Positions 17,902 through 27,140 of a stretch of DNA of 64,000 bases are shown one piece after another. How positions within the stretch are numbered: the first letter of the stretch is position 1; the number at the start of each line of letters is the position of its first letter. Under the pieces are notes generated by a model, which was not told the origin of the DNA, searched no databases, and saw nothing but the letters and a program-made list of their open reading frames with translations. The stretch covers positions 1 to 64,000 of the forward strand of contig JANPIN010000016.1 in assembly GCA_031425035.1 (NCBI GenBank), read 5' to 3'. The translations under genes and the position numbers were made by a program. The DNA is from M3007 sp031425035. Its GTDB lineage: Bacteria; Bacteroidota; Bacteroidia; Chitinophagales; Saprospiraceae.

Positions 17902-17928
17902 GAAAACGCCCACCCGTGGGGCGTTTTC
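17902..17928. terminator. Bidirectional terminator between module 1 and its cargo
   Basis: GAAAACGCC - CACCCGTGG - GGCGTTTTC: a nine-base-pair perfect stem with A/T runs on both sides, between the frameshifted small gene (+) and the NYN gene (-), whose stop is at 17940. Serves both converging transcripts. Confidence 0.75.
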
Positions 17929-17939
17929 ATTTTATACTA

Positions 17940-18551
17940 TTAAATCAATATATCTTTTTCAATCCTCTTCCTCAGCAAATTCAAATCAACGAATATAACT
18001 CGATCTCTGTAGGTTGCGGTTAATTCTCTGAGCTTAATAGCTAACCGTGATTTTCCGTTGATTTTAGTCGGACTTGAAAAAATGTAGACTTTAGATTTCT
18101 GACTATCCTTCATTAACTTTTCAACTAATGGCTTGAAATCTCCGTCTCCGGTAAAGATCAGCGCCCACATTGATTTGCCGTGGGCAACTTCAATTACATC
18201 AATAGTGAGGTCAACATCACAATTGCATTTCCAGTCAAGCCGTCCAGGAACTCTTTTGATGAATTCGCTTTTACACGTAGAGCATGTAACGGGATAGACT
18301 TTGGCTTTTAACCGATATTTCTTAAATATCTTCGCTTTGACAAAACAGGTCTTACAAAGAAGGGCATTGAATTCATCGCTTCTTGCAGTATCCCCTTCTT
18401 CAATACCAAGATAGAAATAGTTTCCTTTTGAAGAATATGCAACGGTAAGGTGATCTGCTAATTTTTTCCAATCGATGATAAATCCTAAAAAGTCGGCCGT
18501 GCCTTCAGTATTTTGAACGTCTATAAATGCATAGGTCTCTAATTCCTCCAT
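17940..18551 (-). CDS. NYN-domain (LabA-like) putative nuclease with zinc-ribbon insertion
   Basis: 203 aa. NYN/PIN-like acidic residues: FIDVQN (Asp about 11), CDVDLTIDVIE, and IFTGDGDFKPLVEKL near 150. An insertion between the first and second acid carries CKTC, CSTC and CNC pairs, which could bind zinc. NYN proteins are predicted metal-dependent RNases. It sits alone on the minus strand, convergent with module 1, and is the first cargo gene of that cassette. A role in RNA-targeting defence is an inference. Confidence 0.75.
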   Translation of the reverse strand: MEELETYAFIDVQNTEGTADFLGFIIDWKKLADHLTVAYSSKGNYFYLGIEEGDTARSDEFNALLCKTCFVKAKIFKKYRLKAKVYPVTCSTCKSEFIKRVPGRLDWKCNCDVDLTIDVIEVAHGKSMWALIFTGDGDFKPLVEKLMKDSQKSKVYIFSSPTKINGKSRLAIKLRELTATYRDRVIFVDLNLLRKRIEKDILI

Positions 18552-18664
18552 TTAGGAATTATATCATACACACTAAATTATATTCCACTCTCAAAGGTTA
18601 AAATTGCTATACATTAGCTTCCCTCTACGGAGAGTTTTAAATTTTCACCAGCAATTTTTTTCAA

Positions 18665-19396
18665 ATGGACAAAAAGGAAATCCAGGGTTTCGATCACGAG
18701 TATGACACCTATACTACCCAAGAATTAATTGGTCAGACGGCCAAGCTACCGATTCATCAATTTAACCAATATATCCCACGTGGTAAAGTTTTAGAGGTTG
18801 GTTACCAAATCGGTGCTTTAGTTTTATTTTATGCCTCACAAGGCAGGCAAGTACATGCTTTAGATAAAGAACTTTACTATGAAAGGAAACTAAGAGAGAG
18901 GCTTGAAAAGGAGTCATATCGAGATATGGTTTCCTTTTCGCTTGCATCATTGCCAGATGGTAAACTGCCTGAAGAAGAATTCGCAATAATTAGCATCTGC
19001 AATGTTCTACACTTTTTTGACTTTGGGACAGCGCAATTGATTATTGACCGTTTATCCCAGATATTAATGCCGGGTGGATGGATAATAACAAAAAATCATC
19101 ATAAGGATCACCTTTATAGCAATAATCCTAGAATTTTAGGCCCAACTGGCAATTACAAACATTTTTTTTCGGAGAAAGACATTGAGAGGCTCTTTCCCAC
19201 GCAAGTCTTTACAGAAAAATACATTAAGGTGGAAGATCATGTACATGACGAAAAAGAAAGGATGGTAGCGGAATATTACTGGAGTCTTTACCCTCGGTTC
19301 ACAAAACAGATGTTAAAGGAGAATTATATAGATATTGACTATCATAGAGATATAACCACTGTACATCAGAAAACACCTAATACCGAAAGGAAATAA
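18665..19396 (+). CDS. Class I SAM-dependent methyltransferase, TehB/UbiG-like
   Basis: 243 aa. Rossmann pattern: motif I VLEVGYQIGALVLFYA (about 40-55; a degenerate GxGxG), VHALDKE after it, ISICNVLHFFD as motif IV and LMPGGWIITKNH as the post-motif strand. Substrate unknown; small-molecule or protein methylation are possible. Divergent from the NYN gene with 113 bp between them that may hold both promoters. Followed by a terminator at 19432. Confidence 0.65.
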   Translation: MDKKEIQGFDHEYDTYTTQELIGQTAKLPIHQFNQYIPRGKVLEVGYQIGALVLFYASQGRQVHALDKELYYERKLRERLEKESYRDMVSFSLASLPDGKLPEEEFAIISICNVLHFFDFGTAQLIIDRLSQILMPGGWIITKNHHKDHLYSNNPRILGPTGNYKHFFSEKDIERLFPTQVFTEKYIKVEDHVHDEKERMVAEYYWSLYPRFTKQMLKENYIDIDYHRDITTVHQKTPNTERK

Positions 19397-19431
19397 CAAA
19401 GCAATTAGAGAGCTAATCACAGCTAACCCAT

Positions 19432-19464
19432 ACCGGAAAGTGCCAGACTCTCGTCCGGCATTTT
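19432..19464 (+). terminator. Terminator-like hairpin, related to one at 25195
   Basis: ACCGGAAAGTGCCAGACTCT then CGTCCGGCATTTTCTTTTTC: CCGGA/TCCGG arms and a T-rich tail, 36 nt after the methyltransferase stop. A near copy occurs at 25195-25230 in the next cassette; both are preceded by AGCTAACC. The rest of 19397-19687 shows no gene. Confidence 0.65.
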
Positions 19465-19687
19465 CTTTTTCTTGTACCAAAAAGTTCGAGATCCGAGTGG
19501 CCGTATGAAAAGCTTCATTAGCTAATCCAACTGATGCCCCCTTAATTCATTTTAATTTATAAAACGATTAATTCATCTGAAAGCGAAATGCCACCAACAA
19601 TAGAGTAGCTAGAGGATAGAAGCGATTTAAACAAAAATAAAGGAATAATGTTCGATTAAATCTCGACTATTGTACTTTATTAGCATG

Positions 19688-22600
19688 CTATATGGTTGGA
19701 TATATTCTATAATGTTTTCTGTACTGTCTTTTATCTCTATCGGAAAGCTTTAAATTTTTTATCCCGGATGGGAAATACCTTTTCTCCGCCCATTGGACGT
19801 GAAGTAATTTTCGGTTTGTTGCTTTCAAATATTTTTCAAGTAAATCTTTTCTAATGTAAACGAATTCAGACATATCATCAGGTTTCTCTCCAGCTCTGAA
19901 AGTTGTTGAGGCAAGGTTACCAGCTTGATCAAACATATCAGAACTTTGCGGTTTTAAAAATAGGTCATGATGAGTAGCAATTTTTTTAGAAGGAGTAATA
20001 GTTTGCCCAGTTGGAATAATGTCACTATGATAACTCTCCCAACTATTTTCGAAAATAGTTCTTTCTATTTTGAATAGTTTTTCTTTTTGAGTTTCGTTTT
20101 CCACCCCTTGGTCTTTTGATCCTCTGAAGTCAAAAGAAATCGAAAGTAAATACGAATAATTGTCTGGGATCGTCGAACACCATGGTATTTCGCCTTCAAA
20201 AGAATAGAATTCCTCAACAGAATCAATATTATCGAAAGTAAAATCAGGATACTCTTTTGTAATCTTTAAAATCTTTTCAAAGTCATTCGCGCTAATCAAG
20301 ATAGTATTAATTACTAAATAAACATCCCGACGTTGATTATCTGCATCCTTCTGAGAGATGATCGCTCTAAGTAAAACCCAATCGTTCTCGTTTTGGTCGA
20401 AAGGTAGTTTACTCACTAATATATTTTCAAAATCAAGGTCATCTTGTGTTTCGTACCATGCGGCTTCTGGTTTAGACAGGTCACCAATTAAGTTAGCTCT
20501 TCCACCCGCTCCTAAAAAATCGTAAACTTGTAATTGCTCAGGAAAACTTGGATCAATATCTACGTCTGAAATACGAAATTCATCTTGCTCTTCCCAATTT
20601 TTCATCAAACCAAGGTCACTTCTATAGCCAGCCATTTCAAAAAAGGCAATCCATGAGTATTTTTTTCCATATCTGTCAGTACGACTATTTCCCCCACTAC
20701 CAGAATTTCTATAGCTTGCTTGTACAATTCTTTCATCAATCTTTCCAAATTTTTCTAATGAATATCCGAGATTATATACCCTCCAATAAATTTGACCAAG
20801 AACTTTTGCGTAGTCACCATTTTTATGGTCATAGTTTTTTCTGCTTTTAAATAATCTACCTATTGTATAGTTTTTGAAGTCCATACCTATTGGTGCATTG
20901 CCGTCTCTATACTCTCCTTGACCTCTATCATTGGCGTTACCCCATTTAGGATGTTGATATTTTGTCAGCGGGTATTTTATTAACTCCTTTTGTTCATCTG
21001 ACAGTAAAGTAGGATGATGAATTAACGCAATATCTATCGTTCGCTTTGCATAGTCTCTAGATAATATATGGGTAGTACCATATTTACAATAAGCATCAAA
21101 CATTCTATGGAAAATAAATTCAGCATATTCAGGTAACCACTTATCTCTAAATGATATATCGCTTAAATCATTTTGCCTAGCCATTGCAAGACCGTAAGTT
21201 GCCGCCAGCATACGTTCACTTACATAAGGATCGTTTATTGTTAGAGAAAATTCAAGCAGATTCAAGAATTTCTCAGGGAATCTTCGGGCATACCAATATA
21301 ATGCTCGAGTCGCTTCATCTCTTAGTTTTCTGGCATTTGTTACTAATACCCACATTATCTTTAAGGCAGCTAAATGAACCGCTTCGGTTAAATCCTCTTT
21401 CTCTCTGCAAGCAGTATAGAAATTATCTACGAAATCCGAAAAATATTTTGCGCTATACTCTCTATAATTATTTCTGATATACTCTCCCCAAGATAGATTT
21501 CTATCAGGCATAGAAAGGGATCTAATTAAGAGCGACCAAAATTTAAAATTCAAAGGATGGCCCGGATCCAATTCTATATTAAGTGCCATATCTAGCAATA
21601 CTCCTTTCAAGTTTTTTGAAAGAAACTCTTGAGTTAAAAAAGATTTGACTACAGATTCGTTCTTTAAAATATATTTTTTATTTATTTCGAACAAGGATTC
21701 CGTTGCATATTTCTTTGTGACTTTATCGCCTCTAATATTAAATAAAAAAATATTATTTTCTTTTATGGAAAGAATGGAGAAGCACCGCAAAATATCATTA
21801 AAAAGTGGATGCCTTTTTTTATCATTTAAAAATTTTGAAGAGAACAGAGGAGATTTAACAAAAGACTCAATAATAGATTTTTGTGGTCCAAAAAAATTAG
21901 TAATTGATCTAAAAATATTTCTGGGAGGGTTATGAACTATATTTTTTGCTATTAAATACCCCGCGAATAAGTCATAGGTAAAAATAATTACCTCTTCAGT
22001 CCGGTTCCAATCTCTAAAAACCAAAAGATTTTCTTTTTCAAAAATCGAAAGCTCTTCATCTGAAAACATTTTGTTACTGCGTGGGGCTCCTCTTACATTA
22101 TTCTCCCAAAGGTAGGCGGCTAATGCTCTAAGCTTATCCTCTACATAATTTCTATAAAGGACTTGGTCCTTACCCAATTTCTTTACAACCTCTTCATTAC
22201 AAGAAATTACATATTCATCAAACACCTCAAACAAATCTTCATTTTGAAATGAAACTTTAACTTCTGTTTGTCTATGTGGATTTTTAGTTTGACAAAATAA
22301 TTTAAGGTAGAGCGGATGATTAAATTCGCTTATAGCATCTGAATGATTGATCAATTTTATTTTGTAAAACTCAAAATATTTTTCTATGGCACTCCAAGTC
22401 AACCCTTCAAACCCGTGCACGGATGCTCTTTTTATCCAATTTCCAGATTCAAAATATTTCTTAGGGAATAATTGACTCTCGTAAGAAGTGCGATAAGTCG
22501 TAATTAGGGTTAAATATGGGTATTTTTGCTTGATTAAAACAATGATAGTTTCTAAATCACCATGCCAAATATGATTCCAGTCTAGCGACTCATTTAAACC

Positions 22601-24097
22601 ATCAATAATAATAGGGATCTGGCTTTGATAAATTCTACCCGCAACATTTAGGGCTCCAAAAAATTTATCAAAATTCCAAGACAACGGTAGACCTAACATC
22701 ATGTTTTTCTGCACCTGCTCAAAAAGAGGATCCCTATTTCTAAAATCTTTTGCGAAAATCATGACTGCAGGGTAGCCCTCTTTGATTCTTTTCTCAAAAA
22801 CATTGAAAGCTATGTGGGTCTTACCCATACCTGCTTCCCCGGATATATGCAACTCTTGTTGCCAAAGGCTTGTTAAAGAGTTAAATGATCGTTCTAAGGA
22901 AGTAATTCCATACTCTCCTAGAGAATAGTACGGCCCAAAAAGCAACCTGCGTGCCTGTTCACGTTTTTTATTTTCTTTTTCTACATCTTTAGGCTCTCCT
23001 TCATCTTGATAAATTTCTAAATACGATATTTTCCTTTTTAGGCCCAGTTTCTTTCTAATGAATTTTAGGGCTTGAACAAATATCTTCTTTCTCGGTGTTA
23101 TACTTTCTTTTACAGGAGGATGCCATTGGATATGTTCTAATAGCAAACAAGTTTCCGAATCTGAAAACTCTCTATATTCTTTTTGGAATTTGTGAAGATC
23201 ATGTAAATAGATATTAAATTTTGCTGACAATAATTTAAATACTTGTCGATTATCTGAAATAATAATCTCCTCAAAATCTTTGAGTATTTTAATGCCCTCA
23301 TCTAGTATTAATAATTTATCTTTTGTAAAATTGCGAAGGCTGTTTTGAATATGCTGATAATCTAGATTTGTATCTTTACTATGGAGTTCTTCCAAATTAT
23401 TTTTGTACTCTTCGGCATACATCTCCACCTGGTTTTCTTCCATACTTGCTTGCAGAAGCTCAACCAATTCTTTTCCTCCTAAAATTTTGACTACACTATA
23501 GTCAACGTCAGTTACAATGTGTAGTTGAGATTCATATTTTTGTTTAATTTGGCTAGTCTCTAACGCATGAAAATATTTATCTTTGAACCAATCCCAAGAT
23601 AGCAACATATCATCAAAAAAATAGTTGTATACTCCAGGGTATAGTCGAAGCCGAGTTAATAATTCGGATTCTCCCCAATGCTTTAGTTGAACACTATGCC
23701 CTACCGGAAGGGCGCGTTCACCACCTATAATGGTTGATTCGAGGTCTTGGTCGAACCACTTTCTTTCTTCATTGGTAAAATCTGCAGTACTGCATAAGTA
23801 CCATCTTTTTAAGGTTGGATGTTTTTTGTATGCTGTATGCAAAGATTTTTTTATTTGCTCCTTTCTTCCTCCTTCATTTAGCCTGTTGAAAAATTTTGCT
23901 TGCCAGCCCCAAACATCCCCATTGTGCAGGGTGATAAAAAATTCAACACCATCGCCACCTCCACTGTCATCAATTGGGGTAAGGGAACCGGTGTTAGGAA
24001 ACTCTTCAAAAACTATTTGATAGCACATCTGCTCAAAGCTTTTACTTTGAGTAGATTGGTATGGTTTCAGCTTATTCCAATCAAAAATCTGGCTCAT
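19688..24097 (-). CDS. Giant STAND-like NTPase with N-terminal PD-(D/E)XK nuclease (Avs-like)
   Basis: 1469 aa. N-terminal nuclease signature: SFEQMCYQIVFEEFP, GGGDGVEFF (about 47-54), WGWQAKFF (about 63-70, QxK). P-loop ISGEAGMGKTH near 412-422, Walker B IPIIIDGLNES near 488-498, as in NACHT/STAND ATPases. The C-terminal about 900 residues have no motif I recognise and may be the sensor. This layout (effector-NTPase-large sensor) resembles antiviral STANDs (AVAST), where phage proteins trigger DNA cutting. Lone minus-strand gene, AT-rich, last cargo of cassette 1. Avs subtype cannot be assigned by eye. Confidence 0.72.
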   Translation of the reverse strand: MSQIFDWNKLKPYQSTQSKSFEQMCYQIVFEEFPNTGSLTPIDDSGGGDGVEFFITLHNGDVWGWQAKFFNRLNEGGRKEQIKKSLHTAYKKHPTLKRWYLCSTADFTNEERKWFDQDLESTIIGGERALPVGHSVQLKHWGESELLTRLRLYPGVYNYFFDDMLLSWDWFKDKYFHALETSQIKQKYESQLHIVTDVDYSVVKILGGKELVELLQASMEENQVEMYAEEYKNNLEELHSKDTNLDYQHIQNSLRNFTKDKLLILDEGIKILKDFEEIIISDNRQVFKLLSAKFNIYLHDLHKFQKEYREFSDSETCLLLEHIQWHPPVKESITPRKKIFVQALKFIRKKLGLKRKISYLEIYQDEGEPKDVEKENKKREQARRLLFGPYYSLGEYGITSLERSFNSLTSLWQQELHISGEAGMGKTHIAFNVFEKRIKEGYPAVMIFAKDFRNRDPLFEQVQKNMMLGLPLSWNFDKFFGALNVAGRIYQSQIPIIIDGLNESLDWNHIWHGDLETIIVLIKQKYPYLTLITTYRTSYESQLFPKKYFESGNWIKRASVHGFEGLTWSAIEKYFEFYKIKLINHSDAISEFNHPLYLKLFCQTKNPHRQTEVKVSFQNEDLFEVFDEYVISCNEEVVKKLGKDQVLYRNYVEDKLRALAAYLWENNVRGAPRSNKMFSDEELSIFEKENLLVFRDWNRTEEVIIFTYDLFAGYLIAKNIVHNPPRNIFRSITNFFGPQKSIIESFVKSPLFSSKFLNDKKRHPLFNDILRCFSILSIKENNIFLFNIRGDKVTKKYATESLFEINKKYILKNESVVKSFLTQEFLSKNLKGVLLDMALNIELDPGHPLNFKFWSLLIRSLSMPDRNLSWGEYIRNNYREYSAKYFSDFVDNFYTACREKEDLTEAVHLAALKIMWVLVTNARKLRDEATRALYWYARRFPEKFLNLLEFSLTINDPYVSERMLAATYGLAMARQNDLSDISFRDKWLPEYAEFIFHRMFDAYCKYGTTHILSRDYAKRTIDIALIHHPTLLSDEQKELIKYPLTKYQHPKWGNANDRGQGEYRDGNAPIGMDFKNYTIGRLFKSRKNYDHKNGDYAKVLGQIYWRVYNLGYSLEKFGKIDERIVQASYRNSGSGGNSRTDRYGKKYSWIAFFEMAGYRSDLGLMKNWEEQDEFRISDVDIDPSFPEQLQVYDFLGAGGRANLIGDLSKPEAAWYETQDDLDFENILVSKLPFDQNENDWVLLRAIISQKDADNQRRDVYLVINTILISANDFEKILKITKEYPDFTFDNIDSVEEFYSFEGEIPWCSTIPDNYSYLLSISFDFRGSKDQGVENETQKEKLFKIERTIFENSWESYHSDIIPTGQTITPSKKIATHHDLFLKPQSSDMFDQAGNLASTTFRAGEKPDDMSEFVYIRKDLLEKYLKATNRKLLHVQWAEKRYFPSGIKNLKLSDRDKRQYRKHYRIYPTI

Positions 24098-24243
24098 AAT
24101 TCTCTATATTTTATACCATTTGCCCTCTTACTCAACATATATACAATATATTGGCAATGTTAAATAAAGGGACTCGATATCGTCTAAATTTATTTTCAAG
24201 AAACTTGAAAGAGAAGCGCAAAGGTAAGCATGCCACCAATGTG

Positions 24244-24399
24244 AAGTTCGAGGTTTTCACCTGGGGTCTTGCCAAAGTCCTCTTGACTGAAATTCCCAAA
24301 ATAGGATTTCACTCATATTTGATAATAGTAATCCGTCAAAGACGGCACAAGTTGCCAATTTGGCAAGTGGCGGCCCTCTTCGGGTTACACCTCGAACTT
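24244..24399 (+). repeat. 156-nt nested inverted-repeat element, copy B
   Basis: Outer arms AAGTTCGAGGT (24244-24254) and ACCTCGAACTT (24389-24399) pair perfectly. Inside them GGGGTCTTGCCAA can pair with TTGGCAAG...GGCCC. The centre holds CCGTCAAAGACGG (24333-24345) and TTGCCAATTTGGCAA (24352-24366), a competing local hairpin. The module core GTGGCGGCCC starts at 24367. Same length and arms in copies C (26985) and D (32831). Could be a recombination site, an RNA switch controlling the wHTH genes, or both. Confidence 0.75.
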
Positions 24400-24560
24400 G
24401 TACCCCCGAAATTGCCACTGAGACAAGTATACGCCCCGAACCTGTGGATAGTCCAGAACTTCGAGCCCAGATGAAAGAATTATTAGAATTCATCCTGGAG
24501 TATTGTGAATTGCATCGTAATGAGGATGAAGATGAGGATAACGAAGAAGAAAATATATGA
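24360..24560 (+). CDS. Small acidic protein of the module, copy B
   Basis: Up to 66 aa from a TTG at 24360 inside the 156-nt element; the true start may be the ATG at 24471 (MKELLEFILEYCELH). Conserved in all modules: RPEPVDSPELRAQMKELL, then an acidic tail (NEDEDEDNEEEN). In copy A the same peptide is the C-terminus of the serine recombinase. Its stop overlaps the next ATG (ATGA), so it is coupled to the winged-helix gene. Function unknown. Confidence 0.5.
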   Translation: MASGGPLRVTPRTCTPEIATETSIRPEPVDSPELRAQMKELLEFILEYCELHRNEDEDEDNEEENI

Positions 24561-24964
24561 TCTATCAACAAACTACCCAAGTACCTAATATTGTGTTTGA
24601 CGCTCACCTACCCTCTCTAACCGAGTCAGAGTTGAAGTTACTCCTGATAATCATTCGCCAGACCTTTGGCTGGTTTGATAAAGCTACCGGGCAAAGGAAA
24701 ACCAGAGATAGAATCTCTCATGGCCAGTTCATGAAAAAGACGGGGCTCTCCCGCAGAGTGATTACTAAGGCATTGAAGAGTCTGGTCGAGAAAGGTTTGA
24801 TTACGGTCACCTGCGAGAATGGCAAGACCCTCCACCAGGCAGTAGAACGGAAAGGGGTGGCTAGGTTGTTCTATTCCTTTCTGCAGGAGCCGGTGAGGCC
24901 GAGAGCGGTGCCGTCGGGGATGTATGGGGTAAGGTCAATTGGAGAGGTTATCCGACGGTATTGA
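24557..24964 (+). CDS. Phage replication protein O-like winged-helix protein, copy 2
   Basis: 135 aa, same helix order as copy 1: LTESELKLLLIIIRQTFGWF, TRDRISHGQFMKKTGL, RRVITKALKSLVEKGLITV and the FYSFLQEPVRPR tail. It ends in VIRRY, a little shorter than copies 1 and 3. ATGA overlap with the acidic ORF. Heads cassette 2. Confidence 0.75.
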   Translation: MIYQQTTQVPNIVFDAHLPSLTESELKLLLIIIRQTFGWFDKATGQRKTRDRISHGQFMKKTGLSRRVITKALKSLVEKGLITVTCENGKTLHQAVERKGVARLFYSFLQEPVRPRAVPSGMYGVRSIGEVIRRY

Positions 24965-25018
24965 AATTTTTGGAGAACCGTGGTAGGGTGTGAGCATTGT
25001 TCACCAAAGTTCTTCGCT

Positions 25019-25180
25019 ATGAAAAACGTAATTCATATCATTCTCGTGGTTTGTGTAGTTCTCTTCATTGCTGTAATCCCAGCAGCTAAGTTTGCAGGCT
25101 ACAAAGACCTGGCTTTCGGGTTAGTATTGCTTGTGGTCATATTGATGGCCGTCCTCCCCCGTTTACGTCGCAGCTTCTAA
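25019..25180 (+). CDS. Tiny two-helix membrane protein
   Basis: 53 aa from the ATG at 25019: MKNVIHIILVVCVVLFIAVI forms one hydrophobic helix, LAFGLVLLVVILMAVLP a second, then an RLRRSF end. No homologue among the other modules. It sits between the winged-helix and small-protein genes, directly before a terminator, so may be an inserted accessory gene. Small hydrophobic proteins of this sort are sometimes toxins, but nothing proves it here. Confidence 0.5.
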   Translation: MKNVIHIILVVCVVLFIAVIPAAKFAGYKDLAFGLVLLVVILMAVLPRLRRSF

Positions 25181-25194
25181 TCGTAGCTAACCTT

Positions 25195-25230
25195 AATGCC
25201 GGAAAGTGTCAGACACTCGTCCGGCATTTT
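25195..25230 (+). terminator. Rho-independent-like terminator
   Basis: AATGCCGGA - AAGTGTCAGACACT - CGTCCGGCATT with TTCTTT after it: an imperfect long stem (GCCGGA/TCCGGC plus inner AGTGTC/GACACT) 15 nt after the membrane protein stop. Related to 19432-19464. Confidence 0.75.
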
Positions 25231-25280
25231 CTTTATGTGATCCCTAGACAGCGTCCATGGCTAGGTATATATTCTTAGGC

Positions 25281-25535
25281 ATGAATACAGAAGAATGGAA
25301 GCCAGATTTCAGACACATGGCGGAACGTATAGTTATACCAATAATGGAGGGCAATACTCCAGAGAAAGTTGAAGAAGCGATCTGTAACTATGAAGAGTAT
25401 TTAAAGATATGTTGGGGAATTGTAGATAGGTTGGAACGCGAGGGAAAAAGTTTACCAACGGCAGAAGAAATGGCAATCCTGGAACAGCAGATGGATGATA
25501 TTCCTGAAGATGGGCGGAAACGGAAGAAAAAGTAA
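25281..25535 (+). CDS. EEAICNYEEY-family small protein, copy 2 (full length)
   Basis: 84 aa, the longest intact member: EEWKPDFRHMAERIVIPIME, EKVEEAICNYEEYLKICWGI, VDRLEREGKSLPTAEEM and a basic end GRKRKKK. Two amphipathic helices. It follows the CTAGACAG spacer conserved before copies 1, 3 and 4. The basic tail suggests nucleic acid contact; function otherwise unknown. Confidence 0.65.
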   Translation: MNTEEWKPDFRHMAERIVIPIMEGNTPEKVEEAICNYEEYLKICWGIVDRLEREGKSLPTAEEMAILEQQMDDIPEDGRKRKKK

Positions 25536-25561
25536 ATAAAGGTTATTGTAACTATGTCAAT

Positions 25562-26929
25562 TTATTTCTTTCCAAGATATTGTTTTATTTCAACAAGTTT
25601 CTGATTAAAGTCATCTAAATCAGCAGGTGTTTTCTTGATGCCTTTTTTATTAAAATATCCACTCTTTTCAACTGATGGACGTGCTTCTTTATCCCTTATA
25701 TCGTTTTTATTCCATTGTAGTATTTTATAGCTTTGAAAATTGGTTTCCAATTCCTGCTTTATCGCTGTTTCAGTCGTGCCAGAATCCAAGATACAAGAAA
25801 CCTTTTTGTAGCCTAAATCTTGAGCAAGAGTGAGGGCAAACTTAAAATTATCTGCTCCTCTAACACCATATCCAAAGATATTTATATCTTCTAACATGCT
25901 TTCTCTCCTAAGTAATCCAACATCTTCTTGCCCTTCTAAGAAAAGAATACCATCTTCCATGAAAAATATTTCTTTAGCAACCTCATCCATGGCAAAGGGC
26001 ATCTGCCAATTATTAGAATTTAGCAAGCGTTCATGTTTGTGAAAATCAAGTATAGAGAAAACCTGAGAGTTCTTATCTGCCTCTTTCACCACTCGATTAA
26101 TGGACGCCCCCGCCTTCAGATACTCCCAATTTAGCATGTAGGGGCTATGGGTTGAAATAACGATCTGCCGACTCTGGGAATATTCTGCAAGGATTTTCAA
26201 CAGTTTCCTTTGAGCAGCAGGATGTAAAGACAACTCAGGCTCATCAATTATTAATGGATTTAATTTATTTACAAACAATTGAAGAAGTATGCGTATCACA
26301 GTAATCACCCCGTCTCCTAGCAGTTCAGTTTTATGAGCAACGCCAACATTGGAAATATATTCGATATAATGATGGTCTTCATAGGCAAGTGCAAACTTTG
26401 TAAACTCAGGAATGACTTGCTGAACTAATTTTGTGAAAGCGGCATACTTTTCATCGTCATTTTCTATAGCCCTTAATTCAGAACCAACTTGCAAAGAATT
26501 CTGTCTATCGTTAAATTCAAATACAGAATCAAAACTTTGTCCAATTCGTTCAAATTTATTATTTGCCTGGGAATCCCAATGCCTCCTGGAGGATATTATC
26601 TCAAAACTATTATTGCGATCTAATTTAGGATCTTCTTTGATTGCACTGCTTCCAGATCTAACAAGTACACACTTTCGTGCCAGTCTGTCATCTTGATATA
26701 AATAAAATTCAGGGTCAGCCCCGAGGGTTTTTTCAGACTTTTTAATATTGCGACCATCCATAATAGATAAACCTTCAATAAGCGTCGTTTTCCCCGAATT
26801 ATTCCCTCCGACAATGTATGTAATGCCAGAACCAATTACCCCTTCTTTAGAAATGGCAAATAATAGTGATTGTTCATCCTGAAAGCATTTATAGTTTTTT
26901 ATTGTAAACTTGTTAAAAAACATCGACAT
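25562..26929 (-). CDS. OLD-like AAA ATPase / TOPRIM nuclease
   Basis: About 455 aa from the ATG at 26929 (an upstream ATG at 26962 is also in frame). Residues 1-60: FTIKNYKCFQDEQ and Walker A VGGNNSGKTT, as in SMC/Rad50-like OLD ATPases. Mid-protein: PLIIDEPELSLHPAAQRKLL and IVISTHSPYMLNW. The C-terminal third has FLEGQEDVGLL and ILDSGTTET, resembling the acidic residues of a TOPRIM domain. OLD proteins are phage-defence nucleases; Gabija and PARIS use related ATPases. No helicase partner here, so a stand-alone class-1 OLD is most likely. Sole cargo of cassette 2, convergent with the small protein gene. Confidence 0.78.
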   Translation of the reverse strand: MSMFFNKFTIKNYKCFQDEQSLLFAISKEGVIGSGITYIVGGNNSGKTTLIEGLSIMDGRNIKKSEKTLGADPEFYLYQDDRLARKCVLVRSGSSAIKEDPKLDRNNSFEIISSRRHWDSQANNKFERIGQSFDSVFEFNDRQNSLQVGSELRAIENDDEKYAAFTKLVQQVIPEFTKFALAYEDHHYIEYISNVGVAHKTELLGDGVITVIRILLQLFVNKLNPLIIDEPELSLHPAAQRKLLKILAEYSQSRQIVISTHSPYMLNWEYLKAGASINRVVKEADKNSQVFSILDFHKHERLLNSNNWQMPFAMDEVAKEIFFMEDGILFLEGQEDVGLLRRESMLEDINIFGYGVRGADNFKFALTLAQDLGYKKVSCILDSGTTETAIKQELETNFQSYKILQWNKNDIRDKEARPSVEKSGYFNKKGIKKTPADLDDFNQKLVEIKQYLGKK

Positions 26930-26984
26930 ATTATAACCTTTATTTAAGTAAAATGAGACCAAAGATATATCAAATCATGAAACA

Positions 26985-27140
26985 AGTTCGAGGTTTTCAC
27001 CTGGGGTCTTGCCAAAATTTACAAGGTCAAAAACTCCGAAATTGGATTTCACCCATGTCTGATAATAATAATCCGTCATAGACGGTAAAAGTTGCCAATT
27101 TGGCAAGTGGCGGCCCTGATCGGCACACACCTCGAACTTG
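26985..27140 (+). repeat. 156-nt nested inverted-repeat element, copy C
   Basis: CAAGTTCGAGGT (26985-26996) and ACCTCGAACTTG (27129-27140) give a 12-bp perfect outer stem. GGGGTCTTGCCAA and TTGGCAAG...GGCCC can pair inside, and CCGTCATAGACGG keeps the inner hairpin with only the loop changed. Core GTGGCGGCCC begins at 27107. Positions near CTCTTCGGGTT are changed to CTGATCGGCAC, so this stretch is less constrained. Confidence 0.75.

Noticed and set aside
19480..19500. Another copy of the 156-nt element arm (AAAAAGTTCGAGAT)
   Set aside because: Only about eight bases agree and no core, inner hairpins or module follow.
25562..26929. Gabija (GajA) or PARIS system
   Set aside because: No GajB-like helicase or separate TOPRIM partner gene is adjacent; the neighbours are module genes.
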